Positions 1 to 11,729 are shown, counted from the first letter of the stretch. The stretch: DNA of 64,000 nucleotides from Beroe forskalii (GCA_011033025.1 WFMF01000615.1:1-64000); one strand, 5' to 3'. Numbers and translations: made by a program. Notes: generated by a model not told the origin, from the letters alone.

Positions 1-1537
1 AATAATAAGAGCTGATAATTCGGGACCCAATTTATAAAGCCGAGATCTCAAGAACGGAAATGGTAGAGCCATGATCGAGGTCAGGTTTTGTTGATCTAAG
101 ATAGGAAAGTGTTATAGGCTATAAGAAGTTCTGGTGACGCCATTTTCACGTCATTATGACGTCATCAACTTAGCGAAATTTTATTGCTTTTTAGCGAAAA
201 TAGGCCATTTTTGAGCGCATTTTTCACCAAGAAGGAAAGGCGATAGCTCAAAAAATTTTGAAAAATCGTTAGTTGGAAATTTAAAGAGCTTTCAGAAAAT
301 CATATGGATCATTGGGCTATCTCGATTTTTCATCGAGATATACGCGATTTTCTAAGGTACGGTGAAAAATCAATTTCAAAATTTTAGGAGAAAAACTTAA
401 ACGAGTGATATGTCACGAACTGCAGCATATCTTGAGATGAGACCGGTCAAAGTATGTTGTACTAAGGCGGAATTGTCTTATAGGCTATATGGGAAGTTGG
501 TTTTGAGCTTATTTGTGTGCTGTGATGACGTCATCAAAATCGCGTAAAACCACTAAAATAGCGTATTTTGTAATAGAACGCTATTTTTGCGCTACTTTTA
601 CATCTCCAACTCATAGAGTTTTCATCGGATTATGGGTCCGAATAACGGGGGTCCGAATAACGGGGTTCCGAATAACGGGGGTCCGAATATCGGGGGTCCG
701 AATAACGGGGGTCCGAATAACGGGGTCCGAATAACGGGGGTCCGAATAATGGGGGTCCGAATAACGGGGGTCCGAATAATGGGGGTCCGAATAACGGGGT
801 TACAAATAACCGGGGTCCGAATAACGGGGGTCCAAATAACGGGGGTCCGAATAACGGGAAATATACGATGGACTAGTGAAGCACGTGAGATCACGCGGAC
901 GTTTTGTAGAAATTAGGGGATTTGAAGAAATTGATATTTACGCAGGATTTTCGACTTGATTATGTTGAAATGAGTTTAAATACGACTAATGCACATGAAA
1001 TCAGATCTGGTTGCCATATTTATGCACGTGATTACACACAGACGTTTTGTAGAAATTAGGGGATTTGAAGAAATTGATATTTACACGGGATTTTCGACTT
1101 GGTTACGTTGAAATGAGTTCAAATACGACTAATGCATGAAATTAGATCTAGTTGCTATATTCCAGCACGTGAGTTCACGTGGACGATTTGTAGAAATTAA
1201 GAAATATATCAATTCTAGTAATTCCAAGTTAGAATAACGTAGTTTTGGACTTCGTCAGGGTGAGTTATGTGGGTTAGACTTGCGTGTGGGCTAGTAACGT
1301 GGGTTCGGACTACGTGAGGGCAAGTTACGTGGGTCCAAACTGCCTTTGGGCAAGTAACATGGGTTCAAACTACATACATCTGTCAAGATATCGTCACCAA
1401 AACCGTTGGACGGTTGGTCAAGTAACCCCGCGGGTTTGGATGTGACAACGGAACCTGAAAAGAGACAAAATGGGCTGATCACATCCAAACCAGCGGGGGG
1501 TTACTTGACCAACCGTCCAACGGTTTTGGTGACGATA
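1..1537 (+). mobile_element. Dispersed repeat with fold-back 3' end, copy 1
   Basis: This stretch matches 56846-58511 along most of its length, so the window holds two copies of one repeat family. The left boundary may lie outside the window. Internal structure: a 5' segment rich in TGACGTCA sites, a 15-bp minisatellite (632-861) absent from the other copy, three ~142-bp repeats starting with GCACGTGA at 881, 1024 and 1165, short repeats of about 30 bp containing AACGTGGGTTC, and a terminal hairpin. The hairpin arms are 1389-1445 and 1479-1537, separated by about 33 bases. No transposase-like reading frame is visible, so it looks non-autonomous. Confidence 0.75.
632..861. repeat. 15-bp minisatellite, unit GGGGGTCCGAATAAC
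   Basis: About fifteen units of GGGGGTCCGAATAAC with small variants (GGGGTTCCG..., ...AATAATG). The other copy of the surrounding repeat has about 200 bp of unrelated single-copy sequence here (roughly 57463-57690). The array therefore replaced that segment or expanded within it. Open frames on both strands here are low-complexity by-products of the 15-bp period. Confidence 0.9.
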
Positions 1538-3660
1538 GATACATGTACTATTCAATGAAACACGGGCTGCGGAAATTGATTTTCAATATTTCAAACTTGA
1601 TATTGAGTAACAAATCTATTAGAAAAAAACTGAATCTGATAAGTAGGAAATGTGCTGTAAAAACATCTTTAAAAGCGGGCTTAACATAAAAATATGTACA
1701 AATGTAGGAAGATTTCATTGATTTATCAAACAAATTTAAAACAAAATAAGCTATTGAAACATAAGGACTGAATAGATAAAAAGAAAGTTTTAAGTTTTAG
1801 CTGAATAATACACCCATTCGTTCAATGCTGGATTTTACATTGCATAATTAACAAAACGAATTAACCAATTACACCTAGTTAGATAATGAAGCTTAGTTTA
1901 CTCTTTCACTGAATTAGGCCATACAACAGTGACACATAATACGAGAGAAGATTTATCGAGTATATATTAAATCTACCCAAGAAAATTACTAATAGAAACA
2001 AAATTTATCAAAATAGATGATTCAATCGATTCAGAAATTATAAATCATCATTTTAAACCTCATTTCCTTATTATACAATTATCTTAAATCACTCAGGCAC
2101 GATTTATATATTTACATATTTACAATCAATCAACTAATTAATCCAAAAACTTAATAAAGTTGATAAACTTAATTAACGAGTTATAAGTGACTTCATGAAT
2201 AATTTGACAAAAATTCCTATATCTTGTAAGGTGTTTTATTAGGCTTATCGCTCAACTAAGGGTCAGCAGGAATTATGTAAGGGTCAACAATAAGCTTCAG
2301 CCTGATATCAACTCTTACCAATTAGCGTCGACGAGGGGTTAGTGGTACACTTTTATGAAACGAACTTCTTTTAGTGCAATTTGTACAATTCAAGGCGTCC
2401 AATCAGCAATCATTCTAAAACTTCTTAGAGCTGAATCAAACGATTTACAACGAATACATCAACATTCAACATAAAAGTGTAAGAGCAAGAATTTGGAATT
2501 CTGCTCAGACGTTGAATTGCCAAACACTAGATACATAGATAGCACAATGTAATTTTGTCATGGCAACAATACAACTCAAAGACAGATTTCATTTAATTAC
2601 TCTCAATTCTATAGAAATTATTTATCACGGTTGGACGTTGGTAAAACGGTAAGATTATGATTGCTCAAGGTCTACCGATAGCAGCCAATATCGATAGAAA
2701 ATATTCAAATTACGACAAAAGAACATTATCATCTAGGATAATTACTTAATTGTCTGAGGGCCAAATTGAGTCGAAGAAACGATGTCATTGCAGTTTTGTA
2801 GCTGTAATGTCCGACGGAATCCTAATCTTTACAATACTGTCTCTACGCTTTACTACCAAACGTAATAAGGTAGTAAATACCAAAGACAATAATATGTATT
2901 GGATGTTCGTCTTTAGCAGATGATAATTGTTATAAGGCAAATAATCGACCTACCTGGGAGGTAATTTTCGGCTATTTAGAAACTATAATTCTGCACGACT
3001 ACATAACTACGAGAAGCTCAGAATATTCGACCAAATATTAATATTCTTACAGCGAAGTGCATACAATTTAATCGTTAACTTCGGCTAGAAACTTTTAAAT
3101 ATAATATGTCAGTTTATATCCATGACATCTAATTAGTCTTGGGAAACGGTACAGCTCTCTCTATAACTTGACGATAGCCATGATGTGGCATATTTTGGTG
3201 GGTATGTAATACATTATTTAAATCGGGTTAATTTATATAATCTATAGGTGAGCATAATGCTTTGCAGAGTTCCTATGAAATAAACCAACGAGCGTTCAAA
3301 TCAGCATTGACATAATTATATACTGACATTATAACATTATAAGGTCCATTTCGATATGTCGGGAGGAAATTCATTTTGGATGTCCTGTGTTGAGGAAGCA
3401 GAGATAATTTAACAACACTTCCAAGACACCAAGTTCCACTTCAGTTGCAAGACTTCTTGGCATAAACGAGATCATCACAATCGATAATCAGTGACATACC
3501 CACAATTAGCCCAGAAGTGCACCTTCATTAACTTCACATAACCTGAGTTGTTGGTAAACAAAGGAGAGTTCCCTGCCTCTGGATTGCGACATTATGAGCC
3601 GGGAATCTACCGTTAACCACATTCCTATAACATGAAAACAATTTGATTTATTCCTCCAAA
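1538..3660. other. AT-rich stretch with no gene seen
   Basis: Both strands were read. There are only short open frames without splice context and AT-rich unique-looking sequence. No inverted-repeat element was recognised. Confidence 0.5.
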
Positions 3661-3665
3661 GGATT

Positions 3666-4821
3666 TTAATCAGAAGGATTTTGTCTTTCGAGTGCACTCT
3701 TGAGGAACTCGTTTGTCTTTCTAAGTTCATCGATTTTCTTCTCAGTTGCAACCATCCAAGCCTGATACTTCTCTCCCCAACTTTTCTGGATTTGTACTTT
3801 AAGTTTTTCCTCCAGCTCACACCACGCTGCTTCCTTTTCAGATAGCTCTGTGAGAGACTCTTTGACCCGAGCTTCAAGTGTCACTATCTGAGAAGCTTGT
3901 AATCTGGTCTCCTCTGTAAGTTCTTTGTTTTCCCTCTGCAGTTTCTCTATTGTACTCTTGTACTGATCATTGTTAGATGAGGATTCGGATAGAAATCCGT
4001 CTCTGAACTTTTGGAGCTGAGTCATTTTACTGTCCAGGTCTCGGTTGTATTCACCGGAAAGTTTAGCTATCTCTGCAATATGGGCATCTCGCAGGGCTTT
4101 CATGTCTTTCAACATTTCTGATTTTGCAACTGCAAGTTCTGATTTATGTTCTTCTTTGATATTGTCAAGCTTTTCCTTCAAATCATTTACCTCTGATTTG
4201 TATTTTCTAAGATCGTCCTCTAGCTTTGGGTCTGCAGAACGATTGCAATTACGAAATGTCAAAATATGCTTTTATTATTATTTAATACTTACATGTAAAT
4301 TTAAAATCAAGGCATTATCTAACTATCTAATGACTAAAATGAATATTGAGCTACATAATAACTTCATAGCTAAACTGGTATTTAGAAAGTAATTGATAGG
4401 ATAAGTTTTAGGTAGGTGCAATGAATCACAGAACATTCAAACCAATTCTGGTACCCACCATTTTGATAAACTAGGTTTGATTCAGGGGAGGGACTCTCAT
4501 CCGATGAAGTGGTGCTGGTTTTGCGACCAAGGTTTGGCCCCTTAGGAACGGTGTGACCCTCTTTCTTTATGATCGTTTGCAGCTTAGCCTTTTCGCAGCT
4601 CTTCTAGTCTGTAGAATATCTTCAGTAAGAAGTTTTTCAACGAATTACCTTGAAAACTGTGGTTAAGTGGTGATAATTTATTTATACGTTTTACTTTTAG
4701 GTGTATGATAAAAGTTCAAATACCTGTTTTTGAGGGTACCGTTCTCCTTTTCGAGCTCTTTCACCCTGTTCTGGGCATCTTTCAGCTCCGTATTCTTAGG
4801 AATTGACTTCTTTGAAGACAT
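3666..4821 (-). CDS. Coiled-coil protein, unrecognised (3-exon model)
   Basis: Modelled exons are 4821-4724, 4598-4459 and 4231-3666, in phase, giving 267 aa. Exon 1 starts MSSKKSIPK and ends at a CAG|GTATTT donor. Exon 2 ends at a G|GTGGGT donor after a serine-rich stretch. Exon 3 follows a TTCTGCAG acceptor. Exon 2's acceptor (GAAGAG|C) is weak and was chosen because it keeps the phase. Exon 3 is a nearly continuous charged coiled coil ending in a Trp-containing segment (EKYQAWMVATEKKIDELRK). There is no signal peptide or membrane segment, so it is probably cytoplasmic. An AATAAA lies just past the stop on this strand (about 3650). I do not recognise the family. The long exon is confident; the 5' exons less so. 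Confidence 0.65.
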
Positions 4822-5591
4822 ATTTTCATCATTTGGATGCCATAAATCCCTGACCATAAAATGACAAATGGTTTAAAAGTGTAAAATATGAATCATCAGA
4901 AGCAGCAACTATAGTTGAATTCTGTCAATATATGTTGACTGTTATTGAACTTTGAAACTGAAATATCATTTATATGCAGTGGGTATTGGTCATTGTAATA
5001 TTACAGAGTCACATAGCAAAGTCACATAGTGAATCGTTATAAGGCTCTATTCCAGTTTGACAATTGATACCAAGTATTGGATTGAGGCCTCAGGATACAC
5101 AGTATTTGTAAGCAAACCTTTTAGTTTCCTAAATGGCCTCTATTCATAACACAAATTATATACAGAGCTCCAAACACAACAAGATAATAAAACATCGTTT
5201 GATTATAAGAAGATAGGTAAGACAATTACAAAGTTTGTAACAAAATAAAATAAAAATCATAATTCTCAATAAATATCATGCAACACTTTAAATAATAAAA
5301 GAAATCGCTGTTTATCTATGAATACAAAAATAAATAACTAGAAATAACTCTGTGAAATTGCCAATTCAGTATAAAACTATTTATCTGTTGATACCTAATG
5401 ATATCAAACATTTAACAAAAACATTATACAAAATTCCCAGCATACACAGATTGCCAAATAAGTGCCATGAAAGTGATCACAGAAACATATGGAATGGTTA
5501 ACATGTTGATGCAGATTTTTACTGGTGATACTGGTGTTACAACGACCAGATAGCTAATATGCTTCATTATAATAGGATCTTCTCTTGACAT

Positions 5592-5799
5592 TCTGAAGGA
5601 ATAACGACTTTCCTTAGGCGGACCTAAGCAGACTTGCTTTAGTGGACCTAGGGATGGGGAACCTAATCAGTGAAGGATAAACTTAAGGTTTAGTGTTAGG
5701 GTTATGGTATTAAGGATATGATATTATGATTATGGGTAGGGTTCCAGATAGGGTGAGTCTGCCTTAGGTCGACCTTAAGAAAGTTGGCGTTCCTTCAGA
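5592..5799. mobile_element. MITE with ~42-bp inverted repeats and telomere-like core
   Basis: Imperfect terminal inverted repeats at 5592-5633 and 5757-5799 both begin TCTGAAGGAA and share the CTTAGG...GACCTAAG block. The ~120-bp interior contains degenerate TTAGGG-like words (GTGTTAGGGTTATGG, GGGTAGGGTT). It has no coding capacity. No clear target-site duplication was seen. A second element with the same plan lies at 59499-59762, with unrelated ends. Confidence 0.65.
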
Positions 5800-6006
5800 C
5801 TGCCCTTATCTTTTCTCAAAGTTGTGCTAAGTATAAAGCTTTTCAAGAAAATATGAAAATGTTCCATAACCTAAAAAATAAAAAATAAAATGTTATTTTG
5901 CAACAGTATAAATTTGAAATTAAGTAATATTATGTTGCTTCAATCTTTATTGCTGTAGGTAATACAGTCTATAACATAGGAAAATAGTTGGACCACCAAC
6001 ATAGTC

Positions 6007-9000
6007 TCACAAAAAAATATTGGCTCTGTAGTGACCACTACTGGGTTTGCATTTCGAAATAACACTTCTGAGATATTTCAATAGATTTGCTACTCTCAAT
6101 TGATACTTATTATTTACAGAATTGAGGGGATACCAATCATACACAGATTTGATGATATCATACGCTGATCCAAAATACCGTATTTTTATCAGGGCAATAA
6201 CATAGTTGTACACATCTTCAAACACAGATATATCAGATAAATCCTGGTGTTTAACAACTTTTCCCAGAAAACTTTTGTACAAGTTTATTGCATCAGAGGG
6301 TCTGTTCAACTTCATATAAACCAATGCAAGCAACCGAAAACATCTGATTCGATATACATCAGACTGAATTTTGATAGAGTGTATAGCATATTCTAAAAGT
6401 GATGCAGCACATTTATATTTTTTCTTAGAAATATGATAAGATGCATATGATGTTAAAACCATACATATAATTTCATTTGAGTTGCTGTTACTTAATTTTG
6501 ACATCAACCCCTGCAACACTGCATCGATTAAAGTTGATCTGTTTATAACAGTCAGTAGTGAGCAGTAACCAAAGACATTTTCTAGTTCTATCAACTCAGT
6601 GTGATGATGAAAGATATTAGAAGCATGTTCAAAACACTTTCTGGATCTATTGCAATTTTCCATACTTTTGAGAATACCTGACTGAAGCAGGAGCATCTTG
6701 ATAGCTTCATCAAGTAATCTATTTTTCATAGCATAGCAACAGGCTTCATACAATATCCATTCTGAATTGCATAACTTGAATCTTTCAGTAGACAACTTGG
6801 CATATAGTGCAAGGTTAGTAAAACAAGGTTCAAATCCAAAGTATACTTCAAGATCCTGGGATAATTTTGAAAAAAAGCGACTTTGATAGTGAGATTTATC
6901 TGAATAATACAACTGAGAAATTATCCTGAAAATCAGGATCTGTTCTGAGCTTGGGTAGTTAATACTGTAGAAATATTGAAAATCATTCATGAGACTTCTT
7001 CTGTCCAACTTTGAATATTTATTGAGCTCCTGAATCAAGTGTGAGAATGTCTTATTATAGACATTATAGGCCAAGGCTTCAGGATTCCGAGCAATGGCAT
7101 GTTTTGTCTCAAGGTTAGGAGAATATTGGAAGAAAGTTGACAGGTCATTCAGATGCAAGTGATAGTTTTTACAGGTAATAAAATGTTGAAGACAAATATT
7201 TGTGATCTTCTTGGGCAACTGACTTTGCTCAAGTGAGCATAGACTTGTAGAGAGTTCAATAAGTCCTGCCTGATCACTAATAATCTGAGCAGTGATCAGT
7301 GTCCTCTTGATATTATAGAAATTATAGTGGTCTGATCCAATTAAACTTCTTAGGCAGCTATCACTTAGTCCAGACCGAAACACAGTTAAGAATTGGGCTG
7401 CCAAGAAGCATTTATCGGCATATTCTTTATCAATTTGGCAAATACTAGACTTAAGAGAGGTCAATTTTGACTTATGCTTCATAGCAGGTATGTGACTTTG
7501 TGAAAGAAAAATGGAGTCACATAACTGTATTACTTTTACAAGAACAGAGGGCCCAAATATAACACATATTGATTGGGATTTCTTCAAGGCCAGAAGAAAG
7601 CTTTCTAAGCACTGGCTTTGTATGGAAGAGTTAACAACTATTGCAATAGTTATTTTGAAATAGAGAGATAAATAGTCAATTATCTCAAAGATTGACTGAT
7701 TTGAAATAGCAAAGAATTTGGACTCCAATTTGATTTGATAAAAAATGGATGCATAAATCTTTTGCACTAAATCATCATATGAATCTCTTGCTCCAATCTG
7801 AATAGCAACAAGCAATTCACCATTGCAGATCCTGTGTAAATAGGAAACAAACATGCATGCATCTGAATATGAACAGGATACATATAAAGTCTTTTTCATG
7901 TGATTGAAGTGGTAGTTGAAATCATGACAAGAGTCATTTGAAAACTGAAGTTTACTGATATTTTGGGTGAATATTGCATGCTTGCATTGCATAAAGAAAA
8001 ATGCATAATCAAACACCATTGGAGTAAAACTATACACATCACATTGCCATAAGTTCATGACACACAATTGAAGACTTGGGCCTAGAGCTAACTCAGATAC
8101 ATTATATTTTGTGATTGACTTGCTTACCTCTCGCATTGGTGGGCACTGCCGCTTTTCTGAAGTATACTTTATGACATGAATTGGCTTCTTAGTGAGGGTG
8201 TCAATGCCTTCAGAGCAAGAACAGCTATTATCATCAATAACAATAATAGCATCACAATCCAATGAGTATTTCTTCACATCTGTCATGGAATTGGTAACTG
8301 CAATAATGTCTGTAAAGGAAAAACTTGAAATCAATGAAGCAAATGACAACAGTAGTTCATCTATGATTCTTGAGGATACCTCACTATCTAAGCTATAACA
8401 AGCATATACCACAATCTTTTTCCTTGTTATAATGATATCATTATAACATGAAAGTTCAAACAATGGGATTTTCTGGGTTGTTACCATGAACTCAATAAAT
8501 GTGGTCACAATATGATTATTGATGAATTTTGAGAACACTTCTAAATTAGGCAGTGACTTTATATAGTAGGTATCTTTTCCTTGAACTGTTATAACATTTT
8601 GAAGTTCATTGACCTTCTGTTGATAGAACTGCATATTTTCCTTCATTGCCAGTTGGTTGTCAAGGGCACATAGAAGTTCCTCATGGATTTTGTTCTTTGA
8701 AGACTTTATTTGATCTATTTCACTCTTGAGCTTAAAATTTTGATTCTTTAGAGTCACATTTGATGTCAATAAGTTTTGAATTTGATATGTCATCTTGTTT
8801 TTGACATCATCTAGTTCATATTTCAACTTTTCATTTTGCCGCTTATACTCAGACTTGTTAATTGACACAAATGAAACAAAGCTCCCATTATTCTTATTTG
8901 AACTAAGATTTGAGAAAAAAGATGATGACCTGTTATTGACAGAGTCACCTCTTAGTGAAACACGTTTTTGTCCACCATTAAGTTTTCTCTTTGGCTTTAT

Positions 9001-9111
9001 TTCAATTGGAACAGCAGTGTTTGGGGATTGGTTATATATCTTTCCAAATGCATCTTCATCCAAGCAAATTGATGTTTCCTTTGATTGAAGCCTTGATGTT
9101 CCACTTCCCAT
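6007..9111 (-). CDS. NPHP3-like: Nephrocystin-3-like protein, intronless, degenerate NTPase
   Basis: A single uninterrupted frame of 1034 aa from the ATG at 9111. An upstream in-frame ATG at 9177 is rejected because a 3' splice-like signal (TTGTCTGCAG, about 9122) lies between them, suggesting a 5'UTR intron. The chosen start gives MGSGTS, an N-myristoylation signal; nephrocystin-3 also starts with a myristoylated glycine used for ciliary targeting. Then come a PIEIKPKRKL motif (residues 35-44) like the IPVEVKPK segment of NPHP3, a coiled coil (about 88-175), a region matching the NPHP3 middle in spacing, a NACHT-like region, and helical TPR-like repeats (about 850-1000). The place where a GxxGxGKS Walker A should lie reads YVSCSYSDACMF, so ATP binding is probably lost. 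It is shorter than vertebrate NPHP3 (about 1330 aa). AATAAA on this strand lies near 5948. The family call rests on remembered similarity; a retroposed or fast-evolving paralogue is likely. Confidence 0.6.
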   Translation of the reverse strand: MGSGTSRLQSKETSICLDEDAFGKIYNQSPNTAVPIEIKPKRKLNGGQKRVSLRGDSVNNRSSSFFSNLSSNKNNGSFVSFVSINKSEYKRQNEKLKYELDDVKNKMTYQIQNLLTSNVTLKNQNFKLKSEIDQIKSSKNKIHEELLCALDNQLAMKENMQFYQQKVNELQNVITVQGKDTYYIKSLPNLEVFSKFINNHIVTTFIEFMVTTQKIPLFELSCYNDIIITRKKIVVYACYSLDSEVSSRIIDELLLSFASLISSFSFTDIIAVTNSMTDVKKYSLDCDAIIVIDDNSCSCSEGIDTLTKKPIHVIKYTSEKRQCPPMREVSKSITKYNVSELALGPSLQLCVMNLWQCDVYSFTPMVFDYAFFFMQCKHAIFTQNISKLQFSNDSCHDFNYHFNHMKKTLYVSCSYSDACMFVSYLHRICNGELLVAIQIGARDSYDDLVQKIYASIFYQIKLESKFFAISNQSIFEIIDYLSLYFKITIAIVVNSSIQSQCLESFLLALKKSQSICVIFGPSVLVKVIQLCDSIFLSQSHIPAMKHKSKLTSLKSSICQIDKEYADKCFLAAQFLTVFRSGLSDSCLRSLIGSDHYNFYNIKRTLITAQIISDQAGLIELSTSLCSLEQSQLPKKITNICLQHFITCKNYHLHLNDLSTFFQYSPNLETKHAIARNPEALAYNVYNKTFSHLIQELNKYSKLDRRSLMNDFQYFYSINYPSSEQILIFRIISQLYYSDKSHYQSRFFSKLSQDLEVYFGFEPCFTNLALYAKLSTERFKLCNSEWILYEACCYAMKNRLLDEAIKMLLLQSGILKSMENCNRSRKCFEHASNIFHHHTELIELENVFGYCSLLTVINRSTLIDAVLQGLMSKLSNSNSNEIICMVLTSYASYHISKKKYKCAASLLEYAIHSIKIQSDVYRIRCFRLLALVYMKLNRPSDAINLYKSFLGKVVKHQDLSDISVFEDVYNYVIALIKIRYFGSAYDIIKSVYDWYPLNSVNNKYQLRVANLLKYLRSVISKCKPSSGHYRANIFL

Positions 9112-9121
9112 TAAACTTAGT

Positions 9122-9122
9122 C
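9122..9122 (-). promoter_or_regulatory. Probable 3' splice site of a 5'UTR intron, NPHP3-like gene
   Basis: Read on the minus strand, TATTATTGTCTGCAG stands about ten bases before the MGSGTS start codon. It decides the start: the longer frame from 9177 would run through an intron end and would bury the myristoylation signal. Confidence 0.5.
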
Positions 9123-9506
9123 TGCAGACAATAATATTCAATAACAATATAATTGATGAGTCAGCAATTATCAACACCTATAAAAAAACAATCATTAAAA
9201 TGAACTTTTTGATGAGCTTTATAAGGTACAAAAATTGACTAACAGTCAATATCTATAAAGTTATGGTTGGGAAAACCCTTTCAGAACCAAAGCAAAGCAG
9301 TTTTTACAGCACAAACTTATTTGTGCATCAAGATCTATATAATTTAAGACATGAACTATTTGAGAAATTTTCAAAATGAGAAACATTAATTGGCCTTACT
9401 CCATTTATTCCAGTAAGAAAAGCAAAAGGAGTGATGAAGATTCATTTTGATAAGATAAGATAATCTAAAATTAATGGCATTGAACCATCACAAATCTTAA
9501 CAATGA

Positions 9507-9537
9507 TGGATTGAATATTGTAACAATATTCAATCCA
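9507..9537. repeat. 31-nt near-perfect palindrome
   Basis: Perfect 15-base arms (TGGATTGAATATTGT and its complement) around one central base. It lies between genes, downstream in sequence of the NPHP3-like 5' end. No surrounding element was recognised. Confidence 0.85.
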
Positions 9538-9775
9538 CTGGTTTACATTAAGAACACACTTTTGAACACAGGTGTTGTCTGACCCACTGAAACAAGGTGC
9601 ATAATTCTCACAAGGGTCCATCAATCATGACAGGCAAAAATTAATGTATGTGAAATAAAGTCAAACAATTATTTGATATCACATCAACTACCAAGACTGA
9701 AGGACAAAAAAATTTTTATTTTAAGATTATAGAAGGGTAAAAATCTCCAAAGCGAATAAAATATTATGATTAGTA

Positions 9776-10625
9776 TAGGGGGGGGTGTCACTGTCCCAAT
9801 TCAGTGACGTAGCCAGAGGGTATGCAGACTATGCATTGCATACTCTGAAAAAGTCCCTTGCATAGTCTCAAATTTTGGGAAAACATCTAATCAAAGCTAA
9901 TTAAGCTTAATTTTACTTCCAGATGCATACCCTAGAAACATTTTGCATACCCTGGCCTCGAATTCTAGCTACGTTACTGTCCCAATTGTTCCAAACTCAA
10001 GAAAAAGTGGATTGGGACAGGGACAATTGGGACAAATGGGACATTTGGGACAAATGGGACAATTGGGACAAATGGGACAGAGAAAATAGAACAAATGGGA
10101 CTCAAAAAGTGAATTTGGACTGGGAAAATTGGGACAATTGGGACAAATGGGACAATTGGGACAAATGAGGCAGACAAAAATTGGACTCTAAAAGTGAATT
10201 GGGACTGGGAAAAATGGGACATTTGGGACAAATGGGACATTTGGGACAAAAGTAGCAGGGACAAGTGGTGCTCAAATGTTTGTGTTTTTGAGTGACAGTT
10301 AAGTGTTTTTGTCTCTCAGCCTGTTGCATGGCGGCACTTGCTGAGTTGCAACTGCCACTGTCTTTTTTCCTTTGATAGGTTTTGGTATAGGGAAGTGGGA
10401 ACACTAAACAACAGCAAACAAACACCACCAAAATATGTACTTAGCATAGTAGTATGAATATAAAAACTTGGATCAATGTAAAAATGATAAATGACTGATT
10501 TTTTGAAACTTTTTATTTGTCCCAATTGTCCCAAATGTCCCAGTTGTCCCAAAAACCAGTCCCAAACTCAAAAAAAAGTAAATTGGGACAGGGACAATTG
10601 GGACATTTGGGACACTGATACTCCC
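9776..10625. mobile_element. GGGAC-rich dispersed repeat, copy 1
   Basis: Arrays built from GGGACAATT, GGGACAAAT and GGGACATTT flank a non-repetitive core. A second copy at 13180-13672 shares both the arrays and the core: the GGCTCAAATGNTTGTGTTTT block, the GTAGTATGA...GATCAATGTAAAA block and the CCAGTCCCAAACTC end. Two independent copies with the same internal order indicate a dispersed non-autonomous element, not a simple satellite. A hAT-type MITE has inserted near its left end. Confidence 0.7.
9802..9979. mobile_element. hAT-type MITE, 178 bp, TSD TCCCAATT
   Basis: Inverted ends CAGTGACGTAGC and (complement) CAGTAACGTAGC, with GGGTATGCA further in on both sides. The 8-bp sequence TCCCAATT is directly repeated at 9794-9801 and 9980-9987. 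CAG ends and an 8-bp duplication are the hAT pattern. It has no coding capacity. It is younger than the GGGAC-rich repeat it interrupts. Confidence 0.85.
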
Positions 10626-10786
10626 CCCAGTATAGTAGTATTGTAGTTTGAGAAATGTATCAATGATTAATCATTATGATATTATATTTAATAAAACTGC
10701 TGTCTTTCATTGAAAGTAACAATTAAGATTCAAGCCAAATAACTATTAACTACTCCTTGCTAAACACGTATATCCCTGTCTGCGTT

Positions 10787-11176
10787 GCGCGCGTACACAC
10801 ACCTATGCGGGCTCCACAATATCAACTGACAGTTTCGAAACATAACTTTAAGATTGACTTTATGAAAAGCTATGGATCATCTTCAGGATCTCCAAGGAGC
10901 AGCCTCAACACATCCTCAGTTAGTTAATTCAATATGTGTTGTGTTTTAAGTTGAAAACTTTTGTCTGCGAGTCGTGGCGCGCGCGGCCGCGCGAGGGGGT
11001 CTGGAAACGCCTTACGCGCACTCCGTGCGCGTAACCAGGGCCCTGGTTAGGGCAAGGCAACGCCGCGCCTGACAATAAAGCTTATAATATTATAATTAGA
11101 AATTTAGCTGGATCTGATCCAATATATAAATTATTAAATTATTCCTAAGCCGGAAGCCCGCATAGGTGTGTGTACG
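10787..11176. mobile_element. CpG-rich element bounded by inverted repeats
   Basis: The ends at 10787-10814 and 11152-11176 are inverted copies sharing GTACACACACCTATGCGGGC. Between them lies CpG-rich sequence (about 10975-11070, GCGCGCGGCCGCGCG) unlike the AT-rich surroundings. CpG-rich sequence continues to about 11440 outside the right end. No gene was seen; short frames here are base-composition artefacts. Confidence 0.5.
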
Positions 11177-11729
11177 CCCCAGGCATGGCACTTCTGGGGC
11201 CGGGGAAATACTGCAAACAGGGCCGGGATATACGTGTTTAGGAAACGTGAACGCCCGCCGGGAATCAACGCCACGCGCGGCCCGGCATTCATGATTTTCG
11301 AGAGGGTTTTGCTTTGCACTATAGGCACCCCCGGCACTGGGTGCGCGGAAATTCGGCGGTCGCGCGCGCCGTACAAATCATAATTCGACGCGACATTCGA
11401 GATTCGAATTCCAGTAGCACCGCGCCGCGCACTCCTTCATTGTGATATACAGCAAAAATTTTAAGTTATGAAATAATTTATAAAATTTTATAAAATAGTG
11501 AAATATTTTATAATATATAGAAGATTTGAAATCTGTCATTATGTTTTGGCAGTATCGTTTAAATTAAGCCTGTTGTTTTTCTGCAAATATTAATTTTGCA
11601 AATTGGTGCATATAGACAATGAAATTTCATGTTGAAATTTTATTTGTTAATTATACAAGTTTGGTCAGTGGGAACATTCTGACAATGTCCTTCTTATCAG
11701 GATGCATTACTTGATCCAGGATCCTAGGT

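Noticed and set aside
9109..9177. Upstream in-frame ATG of the NPHP3-like gene
   Set aside because: A splice acceptor lies between it and the MGSGTS start, and the extension is hydrophobic with no counterpart in the family.
9442..9624. 60-codon Cys-rich minus-strand frame
   Set aside because: No signal peptide, splice context or family; overlaps a palindrome.
10316..10552. Gly/Leu/Gln and Cys/Pro repeat frames
   Set aside because: Translations of the GGGAC-rich repeat.
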